Shown: in pieces, positions 35,801 to 43,569 of the stretch
How the letters are laid out: each line of letters opens with the position of its first letter
Position numbering within the stretch: position 1 is the stretch's first letter
Assembly: GCA_937935075.1 (NCBI GenBank)
Contig: CALGYB010000069.1
Location: 1 to 43,569, forward strand
Source: an uncultured Roseiflexus sp.
Lineage (GTDB): Bacteria > Chloroflexota > Chloroflexia > Chloroflexales > Roseiflexaceae
Reading direction: 5' to 3'
Length of the DNA: 43,569 nt
Made by a program: the position numbers and the translations under genes
Notes under the pieces: model-generated
What the model was told of the DNA's origin: nothing
Databases searched by the model: none
What the model saw: only the letters and a program-made list of their open reading frames with translations

Positions 35801-37159
35801 GGTCAGGTGGACACGACAAACGCGCCCGGCGGGTGCCCGACGATCGGCGGTGCGCGCTGTCTCGTGCAGGTCTTCCGCCCCGATCAGACGATGCTCGATG
35901 GGCAGGGGCAGGAGGCTGTGGGTGAGACGATCGTGGACGCTACGGGCGCATTCACTGTGACCATCGGCAGTATTCCGCGCCAGGCGACGCTGACGGCGAC
36001 CGATCCGCTGAGCAATACGTCGCGCTTCGCAATCTTTACGCCGCGCCCGGCGCTCAGCATCGGCGCGCCGCAGGCGCAGGCGGCGGACCCCGGGCAGATC
36101 ATTACGTACACCCATACGCTGACCAATGAGGGGAATATCGAACTGCAAGATGTGCGCATTCTGGTGACGACCTCGCGCGGGTGGGAGAACCTGTCGCCGC
36201 CGATTGCCATTCAGCCGTCCGGTTCGTTCGCGCTGGCGCCGGGTGAGTCGCGCCAGGTGACGGTGTCGGTGCGTGTGCCGACCGGCGGCATCCCGCAGGC
36301 GGCGCCGGGAACGGATCTGATGACAGTGCGCGCCGATGGAACGACCGTCAGTGGCGGCAATACCTACGCCGCCACGGCGTCGCTGGTGAACACCACGACG
36401 GTCAATGCCCGCATCTATCTGGAACTGACGCCGACGTCCACCGAAGGGCGCGGCAATCCGGGGGTGGCGGTTCCCTATGCTTTCCAGGTGCGCAACACCG
36501 GCAACATTTCGGCGACGGCCAGCATCACGGCGACGTTCGACGATCCGGTGTTTGCCGTGAACTGGCAGCGCGCGCTTTCGACGACGAGCCTGATGATCCC
36601 GCCGGGTGAGACGCGCGCCTTCCAGTTGACGGTGACCGTGCCGCCGGAGAGCGCCAACCCGATTTCCGGCACGTATGCCGATGTGACGGTGAACCTGACG
36701 CCGACCAGCCCGGTGGATCCGGCGCAAGCCCGAACTGCGAAGGCGCGCACCATCGTCGGTCAGTTGTCGCGGGCGCAGGTGACGCCGGCGAGCGCCGAGA
36801 AAGAAGGCGCGCCGGGTGAAACGGTCATCTTCCTGCACGAGATCACCAACCTCGGCAATGGCACAGATACGTTCCAGATCCGTGGCGTGTCGGCGCTGGG
36901 CAGCCAGGTGCGCTTCACCTCGCTCACGAGTGGCGTGTCGATCAATAGCGAGGGGCGGTTTACCCTCAACCAGAGCGCTACGGCGATCATCCGGGCGGAA
37001 GTGACCGTCAATCCACAGCTCGCCAACGGCAATGTCGAGAATGTCTTCATCGAACTCCGAGACCTGAACGATAATGTCATCGGCGGCGCATTCGCGCAAG
37101 ATCGCGTGCGGGTGGTCAGCGCCATTCGCACCGTCTACCTGCCGCTCGTCGTCCGGTAG
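32840..37159 (+). CDS. Giant secreted beta-helix protein 1
   Basis: The 1439-residue exported protein has a signal peptide (MSRFPSALLLLITLMIAGAP to VAQA-AGE). Near residue 50 is CSLRQAIKAANAAGGG, the motif that opens many extracellular beta-helix proteins. Residues about 80-960 repeat units such as ISGNTGDGIVV and IIGNYIGTN, a right-handed parallel beta helix. Then come two or three Ig-like repeats with GQIITYTHTLTNEGN and PGETVIFLHEITNLGNG. The last residues are VYLPLVVR, a tail shared with the next protein. AGGAG lies 6 nt before ATG 32840. The role is probably surface or sheath structure, or carbohydrate binding; no catalytic residues are recognised. Confidence 0.8.
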   Translation: MSRFPSALLLLITLMIAGAPLLVGPAASVPVAQAAGEFVVTTAEDAEGTTCPVSTSGNPAAPDPTCSLRQAIKAANAAGGGIIKFNIPPSGPAFETNGLYRAIRIRVRDVYGPLPALEGNITIDGKSQELNWPAQANLIGPEIIIDGSELLDRSGIRLIGTGNVVREIAVVNFKSSSATPSFGQGVGIDVVSGSNHRIEGNYVGIDPVSPTLTLSGNGFAGIWVEQSASDTVIGGLRTDLSKANFISGNNLDGIVVQGPRAKIQGNFIGVGRLLTAETFQLRNLGAGIVVRYADGTIIGATPTEPDPAYGNVIAGNNNFGIVINGGTNTQIAGNYIGLGSNALSALVVPIPNAAGGVEVHSEEFPVSNVSIGLPSPDLSTNRLRNFIAGNTGPGITLRGDRLSDIRIVNNYVGLNDLGNPISGLNNTGGGIVIERGARNITIGGATLSERNVISGNTGDGIVVRGRNPFLTTQDNTIIGNYIGTNVSGSLMGPGFANRSGIVIGDHAHTTVIGQPGAPNRIGFNSLYGVAITGTNILTTTLTDNAIVSNGLDGVYAVGAVNLSITGATTPTLIARNGRNGVWVDGGQVITIQNATLFDNGDDGVRLANVAQTTLSAVVAAQNDDGIDIAGAVETLIDTSQASNNRENGVRFTNGVTTTLTGLTFQQNQQNGLALTGVLTATQIVSSQAISNTLNGFLVNGATDGMTIAGNTILGSGAAGMALTLTPGPAPVRDVIVSGNMLDRNAFSSPAFGIQISGGTEVVTVTGNMVDGTRNGGGVLLPAANQMTLSGNVVRYNNGPGFRVENGSDRVVIEGNEIISNTIGVEVRSATTISTAVRFNSITLSGATGWGGTGSGVGVAVNDAQRTLVEQNSIANNLGAGVHVSGAALQTQVLDNFIVNNALGVLVGAPGGGPLAPPYPQQTRITGNSISGNGIPPGGPFPVDETLLGRGIVLNPETPTGGVAGNPNNDIDPPLQSSLRMSAAGVLTGQVDTTNAPGGCPTIGGARCLVQVFRPDQTMLDGQGQEAVGETIVDATGAFTVTIGSIPRQATLTATDPLSNTSRFAIFTPRPALSIGAPQAQAADPGQIITYTHTLTNEGNIELQDVRILVTTSRGWENLSPPIAIQPSGSFALAPGESRQVTVSVRVPTGGIPQAAPGTDLMTVRADGTTVSGGNTYAATASLVNTTTVNARIYLELTPTSTEGRGNPGVAVPYAFQVRNTGNISATASITATFDDPVFAVNWQRALSTTSLMIPPGETRAFQLTVTVPPESANPISGTYADVTVNLTPTSPVDPAQARTAKARTIVGQLSRAQVTPASAEKEGAPGETVIFLHEITNLGNGTDTFQIRGVSALGSQVRFTSLTSGVSINSEGRFTLNQSATAIIRAEVTVNPQLANGNVENVFIELRDLNDNVIGGAFAQDRVRVVSAIRTVYLPLVVR

Positions 37160-37201
37160 GGTCGTTCTTACGATGCGAATCACATCGCGACCGTCGTGCG
37201 C

Positions 37202-37236
37202 CCGGCGCTGGCTGAGCTTGTCGAAGCCAGCGCCGG
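37202..37236. repeat. GCTGAGC-TGTCGAAGC hairpin between the two giant genes
   Basis: CCGGCGCTGGCT and AGCCAGCGCCGG form a perfect 12-bp stem around GAGCTTGTCGA. It may terminate or process the mRNA of the first gene. Confidence 0.85.
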
Positions 37237-37287
37237 ACGTCGGGGTCAGGCGCGGTGAGCAATCTGTAGAAACTGAGGTGCCCCTTG

Positions 37288-40200
37288 GTGCGCGCATATC
37301 GTCTTCTCTTCGTTCTTGCGCTGCTGGCGTTCTCCGTCGTTGCGCCGGCGCCGTCGGCGCTGGCGGCGACCTTCACTGTCAACAGCACCGCTGATGATCC
37401 CGATGCCAGTCCTGGCAATGGCGTCTGTCAGACGTCCGGCGGCGTGTGTACGCTGCGCGCGGCGATCCAGGAGGCCAACGCGCTGGCGGGACCTCATACG
37501 ATTCAGTTCAATATTCCCACGACGTCGCCGGGCTACGATGCCGCCGGATACTGGCGCATCCGACCGGCGAGCGCGCTGCCGGCGATCACCGCCGGGAATG
37601 TGACGATCGATGGCAGAACGCAACCGACGGGAAATCCATCCTGGACGCATCCGCGCATCGTGATCGACGGCTCGCTGATCACCGGCGGCGCGAATGGACT
37701 GACGATCACCTCGGCAGGGAACACCATCCGTCGTTTGACAATCCAGAACTTTGCGGTCTCTGATATTCTGTCGGAAGCGACCGGCAATGGCATTTTGATC
37801 CGTGATTCGGGCGCGACGAACAACCGCATTCACGGGTGCTACCTGGGCACGACGCCGGATGGCGGCAGCGCGGCACGGAACCACGTGGCCGGCGTTCAGG
37901 TCCGCAATGCAGGGAACAATATCATCGGCAACTCGACAGCCGGCGCGGGTCCCGACATCGATACGGCAGGCGATAATGCTCTCGGCAACCTGATCTCCGG
38001 CAACGGTCGAACGGTCGGCACGGCTGCGAATGTCTATCTGACCGCGTCGCCGGCCTACGACAACGGGCGCGGCAATGTGATCCGCGGCAACCTGATCGGC
38101 ACGAACCTGGCAGGCAACGCGAAGATTGGGAGCGATCCAGGCAATCAGCGGTATGGCATCCTGCTCTATCAGTATCTGGACGATACCATTATTGACGCCA
38201 ATGTTATTTCGGGGCACGATGCCGGGTCCAACCCCTACGGCATCTACATGTACGGTCTCAATGTCGATGGTCTGGACAGCCCGCGCGGTACGGTCATCAG
38301 CGGGAACGTGATCGGCACGACGAAAGGCGGAACCTCGACGACCCGCGTGCCCAACGGCGTCGGCATCTACATTGCGGGCGCGCATAACACGCTGATCGGC
38401 GGCGCGACCCCGGCGGCGCGGAATATCATTGCGGGCAATGGGGTGACGTCGCCGAATGGTCATGGGATTCAGTTGCGTTCGCGCGCGGTGTTCAACACAA
38501 CTATTCAGGGGAACTCTATCGGTCTGAATGCGAATGGCGCTTCGTTCGGGCGCAGTGGAACCGACTCGCTGGGCAATCTGGGGCATGGCATTCTGGTTGA
38601 GACCAATGCGCGCCAGACGACGATCCGCGACAATCTGATCTCGAACAATTTCGGGAACGGCATCCGTCTGTCGAGTGACGGCTCAGTCGTCGTCAGCAAT
38701 CGCATCGGCGTCAACACTGCGTCGCCGCCGGTTTCGGACGATACTTTCGCCAACGGGCAGGCGAGCATCTGGATCAGCCGCGGCACGACATCCAGTACAT
38801 CGCCGGGGAACCGGATCGGCGGCACGAATCCGGGTGATGCCAATATCATCGCCTACGGGCTGGGATCGACGCCGGTTGCGGTGCAGATCCGCTCTGATGG
38901 AACGCCGAATACCTCGAATAATGAGGTCATCGGCAACTACATTGGCGTGGCGTCAACCGGTCAACCATTGCGCGCCAGTCCGTCGACGAGTTCGATCGGC
39001 GTTTATATCACCGGCGCCAGCTCGCTGCGCGCCGATAATAACCGCATCACCGGCAATACAATCGGTGGATTGGGCACAGGCATCCAGATCGAATCGTCGT
39101 TCACAACCGGCAATGAGGTCAGCGCCAACACGATCGGTCTTGCCGGCGCTGGCAACCGGTATGGCGTCTGGCTGCTTCAGACGAGCGGCAATACGATTGG
39201 CGGCAGCGGCGGCGTTGGCGTCAACAACACGCGCAATGTGCTGACCAATAATTCGCTGCACGGCATCCTGGTGGGCGCGAACTCAAGTGGTAATACGCTT
39301 TTGCGCAATCTGGCGCGCAATAATGGCGGCACGTCCGGCGGGCATGGGGTGATGGTCGACTCGACCGTCAGCCAGGTGCGCATCTCCGGGACGGAGACGA
39401 GCGAAAACAGCGGGAAGGGGATCAACCGCGCCGGCAGCCCGCCGACGCCGCCGACAATCAGCGGCATCACCGGCGGCAGTCCGCCAACGCTTCAGGTGCA
39501 GGTTCCGGCGAGCGCCAACTGTGGCGCGGGCGGGTGCCGCGTCGAGGTGTTTACCAGCCCCACACGCGACGACGCCGAGGGTCCGCGCTATCTGGCGTTC
39601 CTCGACGGCGCCTCCGCCGGCGCGACGGTCAATGTCCCTGTGCCTGACTGTGACCGCTTCTTTTCGGCGACGGTGACTGATCAGACCGGCAATACCTCGG
39701 AATTCAACGCCACAATGTTCGAGGCGCCGTTTAGTTGTCAGACGGACTTCACTCTCGCGCAGACCGGACGCAACCCGCCAGGAACCGGACCGGTCAATCC
39801 GGGCACGAATGTTATCTACACCTACACGGTGACGAATACCGGCGCTTCGCCGATTGTGGTGAATCTCTCGCGCAGCGACCCGACCGGTTGGGCGTCGGCG
39901 CCGTCGCCGGCAACGCTCAACCTGAATGCCGGAGCGTCGGGTACATTCACGATTTCCGTTGCGGTTCCATCGAATGCACTGGCGGGGAACTATACCTTCA
40001 GCGTGACGGCGCAGGTTGGCGCGACGCAGCGCACTGTCAACACCACCACAACGGTGGCGCAGGTGTATGGCGTGGCGATTGCGCCGACCAGCCAGACCGC
40101 TACGTTCGCCCGTCCGCAGATCATCACGTTTACCCACACAATCACCAATACCGGCAATGGAACCGACACGATTGCAGTCGCAGCCGCAGTGTCGCCGAAC

Positions 40201-42759
40201 GATGGCGCGACGGCCAGTGTGATCGGCGGCGACTGTGTCAGCCTGGCGGCATTTTCGTCGTGTACGCGGCAGATACAGTTGAATATTCCCGTCGGTCCGG
40301 GGTCGTCGCTCTACACGGTGACGGTCACTGCGAGTTCGGTCGGCAATCCCGCAGTGCAGGCAACGGCGATCGATACGGCGTCGGCAGGCGCTGCGCCGCA
40401 GATCGCGCCCGCTTCGCAACTGAAGGAAGGGTTGCCCGGCGAGACGGTGACGTTCACGCATACGGTGACGAACATCGGTCAGAGTGCAGGAACCTTCACG
40501 CCGTCGCTCACCCTTTCTCAGGGCAGCCCGTGGAGCGGCGCATTGACCGATCCGTCGTCTTTCACCCTGAACGCCAGCGAGTCGCGGGTGGTGACGCTGA
40601 CGGTCACGGTTCCGAATGCGCCGATCCCCGATGCGGGCACGCTGGTCACGGCGACGCTGACGGTCCAGGCGACCGGCGGGGCATCGGCGAGCGCCGCAAG
40701 CATCACGCGCGTCGGGCTGGTTCCAGGCTTCACGTTGAGCGCAGCGACCGCGCCAACGCTCAATCTGCCGCCGGGAGCAACGGCGATTTTCACGCATACG
40801 CTGACCAACACCGGCAATGGGCTGGATACCTTTGTGGTCACAGCAACATTGAGCAGCGGTCTGGAGAACCTGGTAGTGACGCCGTCTGGTTCATTCTCGC
40901 TGGGGCGTGGCGCATCGCAACAGGTGGTGGTGCAGGCGCGGGTGCGCGATGGACAGGCGGCTGGAACCGAACAGATCCAGGTGACCGGCGCGCGCGTCGG
41001 CGGCGTTGTGCCGTCGCAAACGCAGACCGATACGGTGAATGTACTGGCGGCGCCGGGGGTGCGTCTCTCCCCAGGGCAGACCCAGAGCGTCACGCCGCCG
41101 GGAAGTGTGACCTTCACCCATGTGCTGACGAACGTTGGCAACGTGGCGGGCGACTTCAGCGTCACTGCCAGCGGTCTGCCGACCGGCTGGAGCGTCGCCG
41201 GTCCGACGAACCTGATTCCGGCGGGTTGTCTGACGGGGCTGGCGGCCGGCGCGACGTGTCGCTTCGACCTGACGGTAACCACGCCGTCGCAGTTGCCGCA
41301 GGTTCCTGCGGGCGCGTATCCGTTCCAGGTGCAGGCAAGCACCACCGACGCCTCGGATGCGGTGATTGATACGGTCAGCGTTCTGTCCGTGCCGCAGTTC
41401 CTGTTCACGGCGAACGAGAGCGGCAACGGCGCGCCCGATACGGTGATCACTTTCACGCATCGCCTGACGAATACCGGCAACGTGACCGACACCTACACCT
41501 TCAGCGTAGCGGTGAGCGGCGGCGGGTTCAGCGCCGATCCGCCGGCGACGGTTGCCGCCGTGCCGCCGGGCGCCGAGCGGCTTGTGCTGTTTGCAGTGCG
41601 CCTGCCAGCCGCAGCGCCCGCCGGAACGACCGGCGTCATCACGCTGACCGCAACCTCGGCGCAGGGTGCGCCATCGCAGAGCGTCAGCGATACCGTAACC
41701 GTTAATGAAGCGGACAACGCGCGCCTCGAAGCGGTCGGCCCGGCGCAGCAGACCGTCTTTACAAGCGGCGCTCCGGCGGTTGCGATCTACACGCTCAACC
41801 TGTTCAACACCGGCAATACGACGATCAGTTACACACTGCGCCTGAACCCGGCGAGCCTGGCGGGTGGATGGACCGCCAGCGTCACGCCGACGCTCACCGT
41901 GGCGCTGCCGCCGAGCGCAACGGCGCCGACGCCGTTGACGGTGCAGGTCAGCGTCCCCGCCGATGCTGTGGGAACACAGGCAGTGACAGTCGAGGCGCTG
42001 CGTGGCGATGGCGCCGGTCCGGTGCTGGCGGCGGCGCCATTGACCACCACTGCGCAACTGATAGCAACGGGCGATCTGCTGACGCCGGTCGAGAACCGGG
42101 GTTTTGGTCTTCCGGGAGAAACGGTGGTGTACACCCATACGCTGCGCAACGTGCGCCCTGTGGCGGACACCTTCGTCTTCAGCGCGCTGACCCCGCTGGG
42201 ATACGAAGTGACTTTGCCGCCGGCGACGTTCCTGCAACCCGGCGAAGAGCGTGAGGTGAGCGTCAGCATCCGCGTTCCGGGCGGAGTCTTCTCCAACACC
42301 GTCGATGCCATGCGCCTGAGCGTGCAGTCGGTCTCCGACCCGAATGTGGCAGCGGATGCGCGCGAGTATACGACTATTCGCCAGGTCGTGAGCGCGGTGA
42401 TGTCGCCAGAGTACATCCGCGTCGTGCGTGCGGGGGAACAGGTGCAGGTAACGCATCAGTTGCTCAACACCGGCAATGCGACCGATACGTTCGTGTTGAC
42501 CTCTGTGCAAACGTTGAACTGGGATGTCGTCCTGCAACCATCGCAGCGCACGCTGGGACCAAACCAGCAGGCGCCGTTCATCACGCTCGACGTGAGCGTG
42601 CCGGCGAGCGCGCCGCCGGGATCGGTCAACCGCATCCGGGTGCGGGCGCAATCGCAGAGCGATCCAACGAAGGTCTTCGAGGTGGAGAACCTGTTCGTCA
42701 TTCCAGTGGCGCTGCCGCAGGTGACGTATGAGGTTTATCTGCCGCTGGTGCAGCGATGA
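37288..42759 (+). CDS. Giant secreted beta-helix protein 2, tandem paralog
   Basis: The 1823-residue exported paralog of the preceding protein has a signal peptide [20 protein letters not shown] to [21 protein letters not shown] follows near residue 55. A beta helix (about 90-720) is built from units like NVISGHDAG and [10 protein letters not shown]. Then come about nine Ig-like repeats with the consensus [20 protein letters not shown], more than in protein 1, ending [11 protein letters not shown] 37288 is chosen because GAGGTG lies 7 nt before it; TTG one codon earlier is possible. Its TGA overlaps the aroQ ATG in ATGA. The protein probably forms an extended stalk on the cell surface. Confidence 0.8.
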   Translation: MRAYRLLFVLALLAFSVVAPAPSALAATFTVNSTADDPDASPGNGVCQTSGGVCTLRAAIQEANALAGPHTIQFNIPTTSPGYDAAGYWRIRPASALPAITAGNVTIDGRTQPTGNPSWTHPRIVIDGSLITGGANGLTITSAGNTIRRLTIQNFAVSDILSEATGNGILIRDSGATNNRIHGCYLGTTPDGGSAARNHVAGVQVRNAGNNIIGNSTAGAGPDIDTAGDNALGNLISGNGRTVGTAANVYLTASPAYDNGRGNVIRGNLIGTNLAGNAKIGSDPGNQRYGILLYQYLDDTIIDANVISGHDAGSNPYGIYMYGLNVDGLDSPRGTVISGNVIGTTKGGTSTTRVPNGVGIYIAGAHNTLIGGATPAARNIIAGNGVTSPNGHGIQLRSRAVFNTTIQGNSIGLNANGASFGRSGTDSLGNLGHGILVETNARQTTIRDNLISNNFGNGIRLSSDGSVVVSNRIGVNTASPPVSDDTFANGQASIWISRGTTSSTSPGNRIGGTNPGDANIIAYGLGSTPVAVQIRSDGTPNTSNNEVIGNYIGVASTGQPLRASPSTSSIGVYITGASSLRADNNRITGNTIGGLGTGIQIESSFTTGNEVSANTIGLAGAGNRYGVWLLQTSGNTIGGSGGVGVNNTRNVLTNNSLHGILVGANSSGNTLLRNLARNNGGTSGGHGVMVDSTVSQVRISGTETSENSGKGINRAGSPPTPPTISGITGGSPPTLQVQVPASANCGAGGCRVEVFTSPTRDDAEGPRYLAFLDGASAGATVNVPVPDCDRFFSATVTDQTGNTSEFNATMFEAPFSCQTDFTLAQTGRNPPGTGPVNPGTNVIYTYTVTNTGASPIVVNLSRSDPTGWASAPSPATLNLNAGASGTFTISVAVPSNALAGNYTFSVTAQVGATQRTVNTTTTVAQVYGVAIAPTSQTATFARPQIITFTHTITNTGNGTDTIAVAAAVSPNDGATASVIGGDCVSLAAFSSCTRQIQLNIPVGPGSSLYTVTVTASSVGNPAVQATAIDTASAGAAPQIAPASQLKEGLPGETVTFTHTVTNIGQSAGTFTPSLTLSQGSPWSGALTDPSSFTLNASESRVVTLTVTVPNAPIPDAGTLVTATLTVQATGGASASAASITRVGLVPGFTLSAATAPTLNLPPGATAIFTHTLTNTGNGLDTFVVTATLSSGLENLVVTPSGSFSLGRGASQQVVVQARVRDGQAAGTEQIQVTGARVGGVVPSQTQTDTVNVLAAPGVRLSPGQTQSVTPPGSVTFTHVLTNVGNVAGDFSVTASGLPTGWSVAGPTNLIPAGCLTGLAAGATCRFDLTVTTPSQLPQVPAGAYPFQVQASTTDASDAVIDTVSVLSVPQFLFTANESGNGAPDTVITFTHRLTNTGNVTDTYTFSVAVSGGGFSADPPATVAAVPPGAERLVLFAVRLPAAAPAGTTGVITLTATSAQGAPSQSVSDTVTVNEADNARLEAVGPAQQTVFTSGAPAVAIYTLNLFNTGNTTISYTLRLNPASLAGGWTASVTPTLTVALPPSATAPTPLTVQVSVPADAVGTQAVTVEALRGDGAGPVLAAAPLTTTAQLIATGDLLTPVENRGFGLPGETVVYTHTLRNVRPVADTFVFSALTPLGYEVTLPPATFLQPGEEREVSVSIRVPGGVFSNTVDAMRLSVQSVSDPNVAADAREYTTIRQVVSAVMSPEYIRVVRAGEQVQVTHQLLNTGNATDTFVLTSVQTLNWDVVLQPSQRTLGPNQQAPFITLDVSVPASAPPGSVNRIRVRAQSQSDPTKVFEVENLFVIPVALPQVTYEVYLPLVQR

Positions 42760-43187
42760 AAATCCTGGTGATCCACGGACCGAACCTGAACATGCTCGGT
42801 CGGCGCGAGCCGGAGGTGTACGGCAGCGTCACGCTCGACGAGATCAACGCCGCCTTGCAGGAGCGCGCGGCAGTATCTGGAGTCACGCTGCTCACCATGC
42901 AGTCGAACCACGAAGGGGCGCTGATTGATTTCCTCCAGGCGGAAGGATGGGATGCCGACGGGATTATCATCAACCCCGGCGCGCTGACCCACTACGGGCT
43001 GGCGCTGCGCGATGCATTGGCGATGCTCAAAGCGCCGATCATCGAAGTGCACCTGTCGAATGTCTACCGGCGCGAACCGTTCCGCCACACCTCGGTCGTC
43101 GCGCCGGTCGCCACCGGGCAGATCGCCGGCCTGGGGTGGCGCGGGTATCTGTTCGCGCTTGAGTGGTTGTCGGGGGTTAGGGGTTAG
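42756..43187 (+). CDS. aroQ: 3-dehydroquinate dehydratase, type II
   Basis: The 143-residue dodecameric shikimate-pathway enzyme converts 3-dehydroquinate to 3-dehydroshikimate by anti elimination. It opens [20 protein letters not shown], with the catalytic Tyr of the flexible loop in [36 protein letters not shown] and the final [20 protein letters not shown] complete the active site, with the catalytic His in THYG or HTSV. The start overlaps the stop of the giant gene as ATGA, an odd coupling of a housekeeping enzyme to a surface protein. The stop codon abuts the IS inverted repeat at 43187, so the last residues could have been altered by IS insertion; the core is intact. Confidence 0.95.
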   Translation: MKILVIHGPNLNMLGRREPEVYGSVTLDEINAALQERAAVSGVTLLTMQSNHEGALIDFLQAEGWDADGIIINPGALTHYGLALRDALAMLKAPIIEVHLSNVYRREPFRHTSVVAPVATGQIAGLGWRGYLFALEWLSGVRG

Positions 43188-43201
43188 AGCCTGTTATGCA
43201 C
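43187..43201. repeat. Left terminal inverted repeat of the right IS copy
   Basis: GAGCCTGTTATGCAC is the inverted partner of 362-376. It overlaps the last base of the aroQ stop codon. Confidence 0.7.
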
Positions 43202-43230
43202 TTCAGAGATACACGTGGTATGATTTCAGT

Positions 43231-43569
43231 ATGACACGTCAACCCTATCCCAGCGATGTGAGCGACGAGGAGCGGGCCTTCGTCGCTCCCTCCCTGACCT
43301 TCATGACCGAAGACGCCCCGCAGCGCGACCACGCGCTGCGCGAGGTCTTTAACGGATTGCGCTGGATCGTCCGCACGGGAGCGCCCTGGCGCATGATGCC
43401 CAACGCTCCGCCGCCGTGCGCCGTGGGACGCCGTCTATCAGCAAACCCAGCGCTGGCTGAAGGCCGGGGTCTTTGCGACGCTCGTCCATGATCTGCGCGT
43501 GCCCCCCCTGCCCCCCCGCAGGGGGGAAAGGGGGGGCGCGCGCCTGCGCCGCGCGCGGTGATCGTTGAC
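43231..43569 (+). pseudogene. IS5-type transposase, frameshifted (right copy)
   Basis: From ATG 43231 the frame reads MTRQPYPSDVSDEERAFVAP, the intact N-terminus of an IS5-family transposase, up to RTGAPWRMMPN. Then a shift near 43405-43415 throws the frame off; in the next frame YQQTQRWLKAGVFATLVHDL continues to 43495. Beyond that is a C/G palindrome (43502-43536) and the frame soon stops or leaves the window. It is in the same orientation as the copy at 55-376, so the two are direct repeats. The window edge hides the rest, so I cannot say whether the 3' half survives. Confidence 0.8.
43502..43536. repeat. Hybrid C/G-run palindrome in the right transposase
   Basis: Its left arm, C7-TG-C7, equals palindrome 1 and its right arm, G6-AAA-G7, equals palindrome 2 of the left copy, as if the two had recombined with loss of the segment between. 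Confidence 0.7.

Noticed and set aside
35294-37297. 667-codon minus-strand frame over the first giant gene, and similar ones to 42651
   Set aside because: Arg/His-rich antisense frames typical of GC-rich repeats; the plus strand has a signal peptide and domain repeats.

Overview
The window reads as chromosomal DNA of a filamentous anoxygenic phototroph of the Chloroflexota, almost certainly Roseiflexus. The reasons are a fused reaction-centre L-M gene, LH-type antenna genes directly upstream, a membrane-anchored tetraheme pufC, no chlorosome genes, bch genes that leave chlorophyllide toward bacteriochlorophyll a, high GC content and many heptamer and hairpin repeats. I cannot tell the species from sequence alone.

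Layout. 1-400: a decayed IS5-type transposase cut by runs of C and G. 406-4100 (minus strand): two-component kinase and NarL-type regulator, then an ABC-2 type permease and a ribokinase. 4100-4612: a repeat-rich gap. 4613-8195 (plus): ATP-grasp, alpha-E and transglutaminase genes, a conserved trio of poorly known function. 8287-9791 (minus): a MerR-type regulator with a B12-binding domain and a translationally coupled small helical protein, divergent from the puf operon.

10294-13790 (plus): pufB, pufA (43 residues), fused pufLM and pufC, with strong hairpins after pufA, after pufLM and after pufC. 13935-17372: bchG, a 450-bp heptamer-repeat tract, bchP and a PuhE-like membrane protein. 17353-18198 (minus): a universal stress protein. 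18490-25552 (plus): bchF, bchC, bchX, a DUF169 protein, a 63-residue single-helix protein, bchY and bchZ. Together these make the light-harvesting/reaction-centre core and convert chlorophyllide a to phytylated or geranylgeranylated bacteriochlorophyll a; the B12 regulator is the obvious candidate for light control.

25556-32572: housekeeping genes (GT-C-like membrane protein, low-molecular-weight tyrosine phosphatase, YggS, sucD, rsfS, cvpA, dnaK). 32840-42759: two very large tandem secreted beta-helix proteins with the same C-terminal tail, the second overlapping aroQ. 43187-43569: a second, same-orientation copy of the left IS, so about 43 kb including all the photosynthesis genes lies between two directly repeated IS remnants.

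Most notable points: the B12 regulator with an altered adenosyl-cap motif beside puf; the DUF169 and 63-residue proteins inside the chlorophyllide reductase operon; the FtsQ-like tail on BchX; the hairpin family whose stems change but stay paired; and a likely non-canonical start for rsfS. All assignments come from reading the sequence; no database search was run.
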